The notes below the pieces were generated by a model. The model saw only the letters and a list, made by a program, of their open reading frames with translations, had not been told where the DNA came from and searched no databases. From NCBI GenBank assembly GCA_900473745.1, contig UCMW01000019.1, forward strand, positions 124,001-188,000: a stretch of 64,000 nt of DNA, in the 5' to 3' direction. Of the stretch, positions 53,280 through 61,229 are shown in pieces. The stretch is from Hyphomicrobiales bacterium. GTDB lineage: Bacteria > Pseudomonadota > Alphaproteobacteria > Rhizobiales > Rhizobiaceae. The translations under genes were made by a program, and so were the position numbers. How positions within the stretch are numbered: the stretch's first letter is position 1; the number at the start of each line of letters is the position of its first letter.

Positions 53280-53303
53280 GCCAGGGCAAACCAACCCGAA
53301 TTC

Positions 53304-53335
53304 AGGCGCCCGCAACACATGCGAGGCGCCTTTTT
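53304..53335 (+). terminator. Rho-independent terminator after the PilZ gene
   Basis: AGGCGCC-CGC (53304-53313) pairs with GCG-a-GGCGCCT (53321-53331), with one bulge and a 7-nt loop, followed by TTTTT. It lies 25 bp beyond the PilZ stop. Confidence 0.8.
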
Positions 53336-53339
53336 CATG

Positions 53340-53762
53340 TCCAGCGCCCAGATGCGTGCCAGAGCGGCACAAAAAATTCCTGAAAAAGATTCGGCCCTCC
53401 ACACAGCCACAAGCCATTCCGGCTGCTATATCCGGCGGACTTGCTCAATGCGCTTCGATTTTCTTCGTCCCCACAGGTCCCGGCAGAACATCCGAACAGC
53501 CGCTGGTGCGACAGGCATCCGGAAACAAAAACCATTGTATTTACTGCGTTTTTCTGGAGGTCCCCTGCCCTGCAGCGGTGGAATTGCTCGAATTTGAATT
53601 GAAATTGACGCTTATTTTCCGAAAAAGATAATCAAATACAAATCAAATATATCTCAATATAGATTTTAATTCTCATCTATTTCGTCGCTTATCTTACTTC
53701 TATTCTTGGCGGCGCATCAAATTTTCTCTGTCATTGCTTTCTCCATCACCAGGAGACAACCA
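53340..53762. other. Gene-free interval with an AT-rich block upstream of the transglutaminase gene
   Basis: No convincing ORF is present. The distal part (about 53585-53700) is very AT-rich compared with the window, with repeated T/A steps (such as AATCAAATA, AAATATATC and CAATATAG). It should contain the promoter of the downstream gene and could bind a nucleoid-associated or MucR-type protein. The GC-rich first part shows nothing identifiable. Confidence 0.5.
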
Positions 53763-54371
53763 ATGACAACAAAGAAAACTCTGGGTATTGGAACTCTGGC
53801 CGTCGCCATCGCTGGCGCATTGGCCGTTCAGGTCTCGGCAATGCCGGCCAACATGCAGGTCGTGGGCAAGGCAAATCCGCCCATTGGCCATTATGAATTC
53901 TGCCAGACTTATGCCGGCGAATGCGCAGGAAACCAGGCCGACAATGGCCCGATGCAGCTGACCGAGACACTCTGGAAGAGCATTCTCGAGGTTAATTACA
54001 CCGTCAACAGCTCGATCACCCCGCTGACCGACATGGAGATCTACGGCGTAGAGGAACGCTGGGCCTATCCGCGGAGCGTCGGAGACTGCGAAGATTTCGC
54101 CCTGCTCAAGCGCAAGATGCTGATCGACCGCGGCGTCGACCCCGCTGATCTTCTGCTGACCGTTGTGCTGCAGCCGAACGGAGAGGGCCATGCGGTCCTG
54201 ACCATCCGCACGGATCACGGTGACTTCATTCTCGACAACATGCGCAACAAGGTGCTGCTGTGGTCCGAGACAGAATATACCTACCTGAAGCGTCAGTCCT
54301 CCAGCCAACCCAGTCGCTGGGTGAAGCTCCAGGATGGACGTGCAGGCGCTGTCGGCAGCGTGTCCCAATAA
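53763..54371 (+). CDS. Transglutaminase-like cysteine peptidase (BTLCP, exported)
   Basis: 202 residues from MTTKKTLGIGTLAVA with CCAGGAGA ahead. An N-terminal signal peptide (LAVAIAGALAVQVSA) directs export. The catalytic Cys is in RSVGDCEDFALLKR near residue 110, the His in EGHAVLTIRT, and the Asp in ILDNMRN, the BTLCP/DUF920 set. Members are periplasmic proteases, often with a LapG-like role in biofilm or secretion. Two extra cysteines near residue 50 suggest a disulfide. Confidence 0.9.
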   Translation: MTTKKTLGIGTLAVAIAGALAVQVSAMPANMQVVGKANPPIGHYEFCQTYAGECAGNQADNGPMQLTETLWKSILEVNYTVNSSITPLTDMEIYGVEERWAYPRSVGDCEDFALLKRKMLIDRGVDPADLLLTVVLQPNGEGHAVLTIRTDHGDFILDNMRNKVLLWSETEYTYLKRQSSSQPSRWVKLQDGRAGAVGSVSQ

Positions 54372-54436
54372 GCCACGCCGCCCAACTTTTCTGGCCCGGT
54401 CCGTCCCCGCCTACCCGTCCCCCGACCGGAGCCAAT

Positions 54437-54473
54437 GAGCCGGTCCCGTCCAACCGGGACCGGCTCTCTTTTT
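54437..54473 (+). terminator. Rho-independent terminator after the transglutaminase gene
   Basis: GAGCCGGTCCCG (54437-54448) and CGGGACCGGCTC (54455-54466) form a perfect 12-bp stem with a 6-nt loop. TCTTTTT follows. Confidence 0.9.
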
Positions 54474-54587
54474 GCCTTATGCTGGCCCGGACATACGCCG
54501 CTTAACCGCAAATTAACCATACTCGCCGAAGTCTTGTCAGCGGCGAGATTCCTGACGAATGGGGCTCCGCCCAGCGATGGAGCCGAC

Positions 54588-55382
54588 ATGCAAGCCGGGG
54601 CAAGCGGAATTGAAGCAGAGGACGAACAAGCGCCGCTGATTTCGACGCGCTTCCTGATCGTCGTCACGCTTTCCGTTCTGATCCTCGCGGCCGCTTCGGT
54701 TGCAATCAGCTGGTTCGGTCGCGCCTATGGCGAGCGCCTCTCCCTCGCAGGCCATACCGAAGACAGCGAGATCCTCGACATCACCATCGGGCGAGATCAG
54801 CTTTCCCTGACTGCGAACACGATCCGCTTCGAACCGCAGCGCCAAGCCGGAAGCGCGGAGCGCGTAGATCTCTACCTTCTTTGGCCGGAGCTTACCGGTT
54901 ATTCGGTCGCGCAGCGTCGCCGGTTCGACGATCTCAGCCTTTCGCATTCGCTGATCTTCCTGCAGATGTCTCAGAGCACGATGTCGCGGGACATGTCCGG
55001 GCGGGTAGAGCCGATCTACAGGCACCTGCTCGAGCCGGGTTCGACCGCCGCACCCGCCGGGCTCACTATCCATCACTTTCGCAGCGCACCTGGATACGAG
55101 GGTGAAAGCCTCCTCACCGGCACATTACCGGGGGGAGAGGCCTATGCCATCCGCTGCATATTGCCAGACATTCCCGAGAGCACTGGAAGCAGCGACTGCC
55201 AGCGCGATATCCATGTCGGCGAGGACCTGACCGTTCTCTATCGCTTCTCGAGCCGGCTGCTCCAAGACTGGCAGGCGATAGACATCGCCGTGCGCGCTTA
55301 TGTCGAGGACCGCAGTCGCGCGGCTTCTGCTCCCGTGACGCTTAAAAATCCACCGAAAGCGTCAACCACCCGTTCATCATAA
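54588..55382 (+). CDS. Membrane-anchored protein of unknown function
   Basis: 264 residues from MQAGASGIEAED, chosen because the longer frame from 54435 overlaps a terminator and GGAG precedes this ATG. One membrane segment (about 18-40, FLIVVTLSVLILAAASVAISWF) follows a short acidic tail; the large C-terminal part is outside. IGRDQLSLTANTIRFEPQR and the later IHHFRSAPGYEGESLLTG hint at a beta-rich domain. I recognise no family. It lies 75 bp upstream of the DacF-type gene, so it may act in the envelope. Confidence 0.65.
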   Translation: MQAGASGIEAEDEQAPLISTRFLIVVTLSVLILAAASVAISWFGRAYGERLSLAGHTEDSEILDITIGRDQLSLTANTIRFEPQRQAGSAERVDLYLLWPELTGYSVAQRRRFDDLSLSHSLIFLQMSQSTMSRDMSGRVEPIYRHLLEPGSTAAPAGLTIHHFRSAPGYEGESLLTGTLPGGEAYAIRCILPDIPESTGSSDCQRDIHVGEDLTVLYRFSSRLLQDWQAIDIAVRAYVEDRSRAASAPVTLKNPPKASTTRSS

Positions 55383-55456
55383 ACCTCTTGGTAAGGCTCC
55401 TTCCGTAGGGTCGATCAAGATGGTCGCGATTGGGGGAGAGCGTCCGGTCGTCAATT

Positions 55457-56953
55457 ATGAGATTAAAGAGTATCGTGGTGCACAAAGTTCTGGGAAGCTT
55501 CAACTTCGCCGCCGCCTTTCGTCGGTTCGTCGTCGCAGCAGTTGCGGTCATCGTGACAACGGTCGCCGTCTCCAGCGTGGCCCATGCCAATCCCAAATAT
55601 GCCGGGATCGTGATCGACGCCAAAACGGGCAAGGTCTTGTATGGCGAAAATGCCGATAGCTTGCGGTATCCCGCGTCGCTGACAAAGATGATGACCCTCT
55701 ACATGGTCTTCGAAGCGCTCGAAGCCGGTCGGATCTCGCTCAACAGCAAGGTGCCCTTCTCCGCCAATGCCGCGAAGGAGCCCCCTTCCAAACTCGGCGT
55801 CGGCAAGGGGCGCAGTATTACGGTCGAGCAAGCCATCCTCTCGCTGGTGACCCGTTCGGCCAACGACGTGGCTACGGCGCTTGCTGAATATATTGGCGGC
55901 TCGGAGAAGCGCTTCGCGCAGATGATGACCGCCAAGGCGCGCAATCTGGGAATGACGAAGACGACCTATCGCAATGCCCATGGTCTGCCGAACACGGCGC
56001 AGATGACAACGGCGCGTGACCAGGCTCGGCTCAGCATCGCACTTCGTCAGCATTTCCCGCAGTATTACGGTTATTTCTCCACCCGCAGCTTCCGCTTCGG
56101 CAAACAGACAATCGGCAATCACAACCGTCTGCTCGGCCAGGTCCGCGGCGTCGACGGAATCAAGACGGGATACACACGTGCGGCTGGCTATAATCTTGCG
56201 ACCTCCGCGGAGCTCGGCGGACGCTCGATCGTCGCCGTCGTTCTCGGCGCCACCTCCGGCGCCCGCCGCAACGCGCAGATGACCAGCCTGGTGCAGCGCT
56301 ACCTTCCGGCAGCCTCCAGCACTCGCGGCGGCAGCAATGTGATCGCGAAAATCGACACTTCGGTTGCTCCGTCCCAGGCGACTGCTGCCGTGAGCGTAGG
56401 CGACGTGCCAAACCTGCCACAGACCGGTCCGATGCCGGGTGTCCGGTATACCGGCGTCTCGGCCCAGGCCCAGGCCTATGCCGCCTCGCCCTCCACCAAT
56501 GCAGCCAGTGCTGCGCTCGAGACCATGCGCCCGGTGGCTCCGGCCGCAACGACCGGCGCTGGCGTCCCGGTTCCGCAGCCGGCTCCCGCCTACATGCCCG
56601 ATACCGGCGCTGCGGTCGCTCCAGTTGCCGCGACGGAGTCTGTGGCTGCCGCCTCCGCTACCCCGCCTGATGTCGACAGCGTGACCACCGCATCCACCAC
56701 GCCGAGCTCCGGCTGGGTCGTGCAGATCGGCACGTCTCCGGACAAGGAACTGGCGATGGATCTCTTGCGCAACGCGCAGGACAAGGGCGGAAAGGTATTG
56801 CGTTCCGCCACCCCCTTCACAGTCGCTTATGGCGACGGAGCCAAACAGATCTTCCGCGCGCGGTTTGGTGGTTTCGATGAGCAGAAAGACGCGGTGAATG
56901 CCTGCAATGCCTTGAAGAAGAAGGGAATCGGTTGCTGGGCCGCCGCCCAGTAA
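55457..56953 (+). CDS. dacF: D-alanyl-D-alanine carboxypeptidase with C-terminal SPOR domain
   Basis: About 498 residues from MRLKSIVVHKV (a TTG at 55430 is an alternative). A signal sequence (FVVAAVAVIVTTVAVSSVAHA) is followed by the penicillin-binding peptidase: SxxK in PASLTKMMTL, SxN in SANDVATAL and KTG in GIKTGYTRAAGYN. The linker (~300-415) is Ala/Pro/Thr-rich. The last ~75 residues form a SPOR peptidoglycan-binding domain (GWVVQIGTSPDKELA to FRARFGGFDEQKDA). It trims murein peptides; the SPOR domain should target it to the division site. Confidence 0.92.
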   Translation: MRLKSIVVHKVLGSFNFAAAFRRFVVAAVAVIVTTVAVSSVAHANPKYAGIVIDAKTGKVLYGENADSLRYPASLTKMMTLYMVFEALEAGRISLNSKVPFSANAAKEPPSKLGVGKGRSITVEQAILSLVTRSANDVATALAEYIGGSEKRFAQMMTAKARNLGMTKTTYRNAHGLPNTAQMTTARDQARLSIALRQHFPQYYGYFSTRSFRFGKQTIGNHNRLLGQVRGVDGIKTGYTRAAGYNLATSAELGGRSIVAVVLGATSGARRNAQMTSLVQRYLPAASSTRGGSNVIAKIDTSVAPSQATAAVSVGDVPNLPQTGPMPGVRYTGVSAQAQAYAASPSTNAASAALETMRPVAPAATTGAGVPVPQPAPAYMPDTGAAVAPVAATESVAAASATPPDVDSVTTASTTPSSGWVVQIGTSPDKELAMDLLRNAQDKGGKVLRSATPFTVAYGDGAKQIFRARFGGFDEQKDAVNACNALKKKGIGCWAAAQ

Positions 56954-57000
56954 CACGGTCACCCGAAACCTCGACTTGTACTGTTTACGAGGAATACGGA

Positions 57001-57273
57001 ATGGCAACGAACGACTTCAGACATCAGCCTGTCGAAGGGCAGGACAATAGCGGCCTTTCGCCAGCGAGTGGCGTCCTGCACCCGCTGCACGAAGCCGCCT
57101 ATCGCCTGGCCGATCTTGGCCTGCGTGAAAAGCGTTCCAAGACCAAAGACCTCATCGGCTTGCTGCTCTCACACGGCGCTCGTGCCTGGCGCTATTCGCA
57201 ACCTGAGGCCAGCATCCACCTTCATGTTTCGTCCCAGGCCGGACGTTTCCCGGTCATCATGCGCTTGCGCTGA
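57001..57273 (+). CDS. Small conserved hypothetical protein
   Basis: 90 residues with a GAGGAATA ribosome site ahead of the ATG. It is polar and partly helical (HPLHEAAYRLADLGLREKRSKTKDLIGLLLS), with a C-terminal beta-hairpin-like QPEASIHLHVSSQAGRFPVIMRL. No family is recognised. It lies 47 bp after dacF and 17 bp before the carbonic-anhydrase gene, so it may belong to the same transcript. Confidence 0.55.
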   Translation: MATNDFRHQPVEGQDNSGLSPASGVLHPLHEAAYRLADLGLREKRSKTKDLIGLLLSHGARAWRYSQPEASIHLHVSSQAGRFPVIMRLR

Positions 57274-57289
57274 CGAGACCGGTCGACAG

Positions 57290-57817
57290 ATGCCGATCTA
57301 CCGTCTGGGAGAAAAGACCCCCCAACTGCCACCCGCCGGGACTTACTGGATCGCGCCCGGTGCGCAGGTCATCGGTGACGTGCAGCTCGGTGAAGATGTC
57401 GGCATCTGGTTCGGCGCGGTTCTGCGTGGTGACAACGATCCGATCGTGATCGGCGCCGGCACGAACATCCAGGACGGCGTGATGGTGCATACCGATCCCG
57501 GCAAAGGCGTCACGATCGGTGAAGGCTGCACGATCGGCCACCATGCCATCATCCATGGCTGCACAATCGGCACGAATTCACTTGTCGGCATGGGAGCAAC
57601 GGTCCTCAACGGGGCACGGATCGGCGACAACTGCCTCGTCGGCGCCAATGCCCTGATCACCGAAGGCAAGGTCTTTACCGACAATTCCCTCATCGTTGGC
57701 GCACCTGCCCGCGTTGTTCGAACGCTCGACGATGTCGCGATTGCGGGCCTCAGGCTCTCCGCGCAGAACTACATGCGCAACTGGCGCCGCTTTGCCGCGG
57801 ATCTCCAGCCACTCTGA
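57290..57817 (+). CDS. Gamma-class carbonic anhydrase family protein
   Basis: 175 residues, nearly all left-handed beta-helix hexapeptide repeats (IGDVQLGEDVGIWFGAV, IGAGTNIQDGVMVHTD, IGEGCTIGHHAIIHG). The potential metal ligands are His in VMVHTD and GHHAIIHG. The C-terminal helix is SAQNYMRNWRRF. The family includes carbonic anhydrases and paralogues with other roles such as PaaY and YrdA, so enzyme activity is not certain. It converges with zur 12 bp away. Confidence 0.9.
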   Translation: MPIYRLGEKTPQLPPAGTYWIAPGAQVIGDVQLGEDVGIWFGAVLRGDNDPIVIGAGTNIQDGVMVHTDPGKGVTIGEGCTIGHHAIIHGCTIGTNSLVGMGATVLNGARIGDNCLVGANALITEGKVFTDNSLIVGAPARVVRTLDDVAIAGLRLSAQNYMRNWRRFAADLQPL

Positions 57818-57829
57818 GGCCGGTAGTCC

Positions 57830-58237
57830 TCAGGCGGCCACCTCGGTGCAGGTCGCGCAAAAGCCCCTGATTTCAATGGTCGTCTTTTCCGGCTTGAAGC
57901 TCAAACCGCGTGTCACTGTCGTCAGGCGGTGATCAATGTCATGGTCGTGGAATTCCGTCACGTGGCCGCACTTGTTGCAGATCATGAAGGCGACGGTGCC
58001 GTGTCCCGAGCAGCCGTCATGCGGGTGGGCGCAGGCGACGAAGGCATTGAGGCTTTCGAGCCGATGGACCATGCCGAATTCGACCAGCTTGTCGAGTGCC
58101 CGGTAGACCTGCAGCGGTGCGCGGAAGCCGTGCTCCCGCAAGCGGTCGAGCAGGGTATAGGCCGAGAGCGGCCCGTCGCTGCCGACGAGTGCGTCGAAGA
58201 CGAGGGACTGATTGCGCGTGAGATCGGTCTTGGTCAT
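57830..58237 (-). CDS. zur: Zinc uptake regulator Zur (Fur family)
   Basis: 135 residues. The winged helix spans roughly 1-75 (NQSLVFDALVGSDGPLSAYTLLDRLREHG, then APLQVYRALDKLVEFGMVHR). The metal-binding C-terminal domain has CxxC pairs in ICNKCGHV and FCATCTE and His-rich HDHDIDHR. With Zn(II) bound it represses znuABC. It is separated from znuB by 3 bp, which couples repressor and permease expression. Operator-like palindromes occur in the znuA/znuC promoter region. Confidence 0.92.
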   Translation of the reverse strand: MTKTDLTRNQSLVFDALVGSDGPLSAYTLLDRLREHGFRAPLQVYRALDKLVEFGMVHRLESLNAFVACAHPHDGCSGHGTVAFMICNKCGHVTEFHDHDIDHRLTTVTRGLSFKPEKTTIEIRGFCATCTEVAA

Positions 58238-58240
58238 GGG

Positions 58241-59056
58241 TCAGGCCCTCGGTCGAAGGTCGGTTGTCCTGGCGCCCGGTCGGGGCAGCAGGCTGATGAT
58301 GAAGAGCAGGAGTGCGGCGACAACGATCGACGGACCAGACGGCGTGTCGTAGGTCAGCGAGCCGAACAGGCCCATGACAACGGCCACGGCGCCGATCAAG
58401 GAGGCGAGCACGGCCATGACTTCCGGGGTCGTGGCGAAGCGCCGCGCCGCTGCAGCCGGAATGATCAGCAGTGAGGTGATCAGCATGATGCCGACGATCT
58501 TCATCGCGATCGCGATCACCAGCGCCATCAGGAGCATGAAGATCAGCCGCGCACGTTCGGGCTGCATGCCCTCGGCTTCAGCGAGTTCGACATTCACGGT
58601 CCCGGCCAGCAGTGGCCGCCAGAGCCAGGCGATTATCGCCACCACCACCAGGCCACCAATCCAGACGATGGCGACGTCGGTCGGGGTAACCGCCAGAATG
58701 TCGCCGAAGAGGAAGGCGATGAGGTCGAAGCGGACCCAGGTCATGAAGGCGACCATGACAAGGCCGATCGCCAATGTGGCGTGGCTGAGGATGCCAAGCA
58801 GGGCATCGGCAGAGAGACCCTGGCGCTTTTGCAGACCGATCAGGATCAGCGAGACGAGGGCCGCGACGACGAAGACGCTGACCATGAGGTTCAGCGAGAA
58901 GAACAGCGAAAGCGCGACGCCAAGCAAGGCCGAATGCGCCATGGTGTCGCCGAAATAGGCCATGCGCCGCCAGATCACGAAGCAGCCGAGCGGCCCAGTC
59001 GTGAGAGCAAGGCCGATACCGGCGAGCATGGCGCGGACGAAGAAGTCATCCAGCAT
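58241..59056 (-). CDS. znuB: Zinc ABC transporter permease ZnuB
   Basis: 271 residues from MLDDFFVRAMLAGIG. It has about eight membrane segments and the ABC-3 family signatures (GPLGCFVIWRRMAYFGDTMAHSALLGVAL and LSHATLAIGLVMVAFM). It forms the channel for Zn2+ released by ZnuA. The start overlaps the 3' end of znuC by 11 bp, so the two are translationally coupled, and zur follows 3 bp after its stop. Confidence 0.93.
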   Translation of the reverse strand: MLDDFFVRAMLAGIGLALTTGPLGCFVIWRRMAYFGDTMAHSALLGVALSLFFSLNLMVSVFVVAALVSLILIGLQKRQGLSADALLGILSHATLAIGLVMVAFMTWVRFDLIAFLFGDILAVTPTDVAIVWIGGLVVVAIIAWLWRPLLAGTVNVELAEAEGMQPERARLIFMLLMALVIAIAMKIVGIMLITSLLIIPAAAARRFATTPEVMAVLASLIGAVAVVMGLFGSLTYDTPSGPSIVVAALLLFIISLLPRPGARTTDLRPRA

Positions 59057-59930
59057 GATCGTGCTCCCGGTTCTTATGTTGACCATGGTCATGACCATCA
59101 TGGTGATCGTGGCCATGGTGGTCGTGATGGTGCCCGTCTTCGGGATGGCAGTGATCGGTCACGCTGCCATCGGCGTGCTGGACACGCCCATCGGGCAGGT
59201 GCGTATGGTCGTGGTCGTGGCTGTAGACCGCGAGCGTCTGTGCCGCCTTGGCACCGAAGAGCCGCATGTATTCCGGGCTCTGGCTGACGGCGGCCGGGGT
59301 TCCCCGGCAGCAGACATGGCCATTGAGACAGATGACCGTGTCGGTTGCCGCCATGACCACATGCAGATCATGCGAGATCAAGAGAATGCCGCAGCCGGTC
59401 GAATTTCGGATCGAGGTAATAAGGTCGTAGAGCGCGATCTCACCGGAGAAATCGACGCCCTGGACGGGTTCGTCGAGAACCAGAATATCGGGCTTGCGGG
59501 CCATGGCACGGGCGAGCAGGGCCCGCTGGAATTCCCCGCCAGAGAGGTGCTGGACCTCTGCACCGGCAAGATGGGCGATGCCGACAGCTTCAAGTGCCGT
59601 ATTCACCTCAGTGGCGGACAAGGGTGCCGTCAGGGTCATCAGACGGCGAACCGTCAGCGGCATGGTCCAGTCCACGGAGAGGCGCTGCGGCACATAGCCG
59701 ACGCGTAGGCCGGGCTTGCGCTCCACCCTGCCCTCGTCCGCCTTGGTCACCCCAATCGCCATCTTGGCGCTTGTGGACTTGCCGGACCCGTTGGGGCCGA
59801 TCAGCGTGACGATCTCACCAGGGCGCACGGAGAAATCGACCCCGCGCACAAGCCAGCGGCCGTTTCGGTAGACACCAGCGCCGGTGAGTGACACCAGCGG
59901 TGCGGCCTCCCGTGATTTCATGGCATTCAT
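59046..59930 (-). CDS. znuC: Zinc ABC transporter ATP-binding protein ZnuC with His-rich tail
   Basis: 294 residues from MNAMKSREAAPLVS. It has Walker A LIGPNGSGKSTSAKM, the ABC signature LSGGEFQRALLARAM, Walker B ILVLDEPVQGVD and a switch His in ISHDLHVV. The final ~60 residues form a histidine-rich extension (SHDHDHTHLPDG to HHDHHGHDHHDGHDHG) not needed for ATP hydrolysis. This tail probably stores or senses zinc on the cytoplasmic side. It drives ZnuB. Confidence 0.93.
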   Translation of the reverse strand: MNAMKSREAAPLVSLTGAGVYRNGRWLVRGVDFSVRPGEIVTLIGPNGSGKSTSAKMAIGVTKADEGRVERKPGLRVGYVPQRLSVDWTMPLTVRRLMTLTAPLSATEVNTALEAVGIAHLAGAEVQHLSGGEFQRALLARAMARKPDILVLDEPVQGVDFSGEIALYDLITSIRNSTGCGILLISHDLHVVMAATDTVICLNGHVCCRGTPAAVSQSPEYMRLFGAKAAQTLAVYSHDHDHTHLPDGRVQHADGSVTDHCHPEDGHHHDHHGHDHHDGHDHGQHKNREHDHAG

Positions 59931-59972
59931 AGGTTTCTCGAGATTTTGATGTTGCCACCTCCTATGCCACAC

Positions 59973-60007
59973 GTTATAGCATAACGCAACTTAGGTAATA
60001 GTATTAC
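59973..60007. promoter_or_regulatory. znuA: Two candidate Zur operators in the znuC/znuA divergent promoter
   Basis: GTTAT-agc-ATAAC (59973-59985) is a perfect 5-bp inverted repeat, and GTAATA-g-TATTAC (59995-60007) is a perfect 6-bp inverted repeat with a 1-bp centre. They are 22 bp apart centre to centre and lie 43-58 bp from the znuC start and 24-58 bp from the znuA start. The AT-rich GTTAT/ATAAC form resembles known Zur boxes. Confidence 0.65.
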
Positions 60008-60030
60008 ATAACCATCCTCAGGAGCATTGC

Positions 60031-61137
60031 ATGACCCGTTATCGCCTCGGACTGGCTGCCTCGACGGCCCTGCTTTTCCTGTCGCCCTCTTTCGCCATGG
60101 CGGCTCCTGAAGTCGTGGTCTCGATCAAGCCCATCCATTCCCTCGTCGCTTCGATCATGAAGGGTGTCGGCGAACCGTCGCTGATTGTCGAGGGTGCAGC
60201 CTCCCCGCACACCTATACGCTGAAGCCGTCCAACGCCCGGGCGCTTGAAAATGCCGACGTCGTCTTCTGGGTGGGCCCTGGTCTCGAAGCCTTCCTGGAC
60301 AAGCCGCTCGAGGCTCTGCCGAAGAATGCCAAGGTGGTCGAACTCGAAGACGCGCCGGGCCTGACCAAGCTGCCGTTCCGCGAAGGCGGTGCCTTTGAGG
60401 GTCACGACCATGGTGACCATGCCGAGGCCGGCGAAGGCGCTGATGACCATGCGCATGATCATGGCGCCGAACAAGCCGGCCATGACGAACATGCCAAGGC
60501 CGAACACGCCGATGATCACGGGCACGACCACGGGGCGGAAGACGCCGCTGCCGCCGGTGATGGAGACGGGCACGAGGATCACGCCCATGAGGGTCATGAT
60601 CACGATGAACACGAGCATGGCGGCACCGACATGCATCTCTGGCTCGACCCCAGCAATGCCAAGGCGATGGCGGCTGAAATCGCCAAGAGCCTTGGTGATG
60701 CCGATCCGGCAAACAAGGCAGCCTATGAAGCCAATCTGACGACCCTGAACGCCGAGATCGATGCGCTCGACACGGAGATTGCAGCGCAGCTGAAGACGGT
60801 GCTGGAGAAGCCCTTCATCGTCTTCCACGATGCCTACCAGTATTTCGAAAAGCGTTATGGCGTGCGCGTGGCCGGTTCTGTGACCGTCAGTCCGGAAACC
60901 ATGCCGGGCGCCGAGCGGCTGTCCACCATTCACGCCAAGATCGAGGAACTCGGAGCGGCTTGCGTATTCGCGGAGCCGCAGTTCGAGCCGAAACTGATCA
61001 GCGTTGTTACCGAAGGCACGCAGGCGAAGTCTGGCGTGCTTGACCCCGAGGGCGGCGCGCTTGAGGCTGGACCAGATCTCTATGGCCAGTTGATGCGCAA
61101 TCTCTCCACATCGATGAGCACCTGCCTCTCGCAGTAA
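60031..61137 (+). CDS. znuA: Zinc ABC transporter substrate-binding protein ZnuA with His-rich loop
   Basis: 368 residues. A signal peptide ends near residue 24 (SPSFAMA). The SBP fold of the cluster A-I metal binders has zinc ligands expected in ASPHTYTLKPS (His ~59), MHLWLDPSNAK, FHDAYQYFEKRYG and the C-terminal LDPEG. Residues ~118-200 form a large His/Asp-rich loop (GHDHGDHAEAGEG to GHDHDEHEHGG), a typical zinc-catching feature. The CAGGAG ribosome site lies 7 bp ahead. It delivers Zn2+ to ZnuB in the periplasm and is divergent from znuCB-zur. Confidence 0.94.
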   Translation: MTRYRLGLAASTALLFLSPSFAMAAPEVVVSIKPIHSLVASIMKGVGEPSLIVEGAASPHTYTLKPSNARALENADVVFWVGPGLEAFLDKPLEALPKNAKVVELEDAPGLTKLPFREGGAFEGHDHGDHAEAGEGADDHAHDHGAEQAGHDEHAKAEHADDHGHDHGAEDAAAAGDGDGHEDHAHEGHDHDEHEHGGTDMHLWLDPSNAKAMAAEIAKSLGDADPANKAAYEANLTTLNAEIDALDTEIAAQLKTVLEKPFIVFHDAYQYFEKRYGVRVAGSVTVSPETMPGAERLSTIHAKIEELGAACVFAEPQFEPKLISVVTEGTQAKSGVLDPEGGALEAGPDLYGQLMRNLSTSMSTCLSQ

Positions 61138-61156
61138 TCTGATCCTTCCCCCGGCG

Positions 61157-61186
61157 AAAAAGGCGGGACTTCGGTTCCGCCTTTTT
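61157..61186 (+). terminator. Rho-independent terminator of znuA
   Basis: AAAAAGGCGG (61157-61166) and CCGCCTTTTT (61177-61186) form a 10-bp stem with a 10-nt loop ending in a T-run. It should work in both directions. Confidence 0.85.
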
Positions 61187-61199
61187 CAGATCAATGATT

Positions 61200-61216
61200 G
61201 TTATGTTATTACATTA
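61200..61216 (+). promoter_or_regulatory. Candidate Zur box ahead of the COG0523 GTPase gene
   Basis: GTTATGTTATTACATTA is an imperfect AT-rich inverted repeat (ATGT/ACAT core) of the same type as the znuA/znuC sites. It lies 14 bp from the predicted start of the GTPase gene, so a Zur dimer there would block its promoter. Confidence 0.55.
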
Positions 61217-61229
61217 AATGGAGTCTCTC

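Noticed and set aside
53356..53631. 91-codon frame between the PilZ and transglutaminase genes
   Set aside because: It has poor coding bias and no domain, starts just past a terminator, and its end runs into the AT-rich promoter region.
59060..59240. Short repeated CAT/GAC-rich sequence that might suggest a CRISPR-like or tandem repeat array
   Set aside because: The repetition is explained by His/Asp codons in the ZnuC tail. No constant repeat length or spacers are present.
60400..60640. Tandem-repeat-like His/Asp codon block
   Set aside because: It lies within znuA and encodes the zinc-binding loop. It is coding sequence rather than a repeat array or mobile element.
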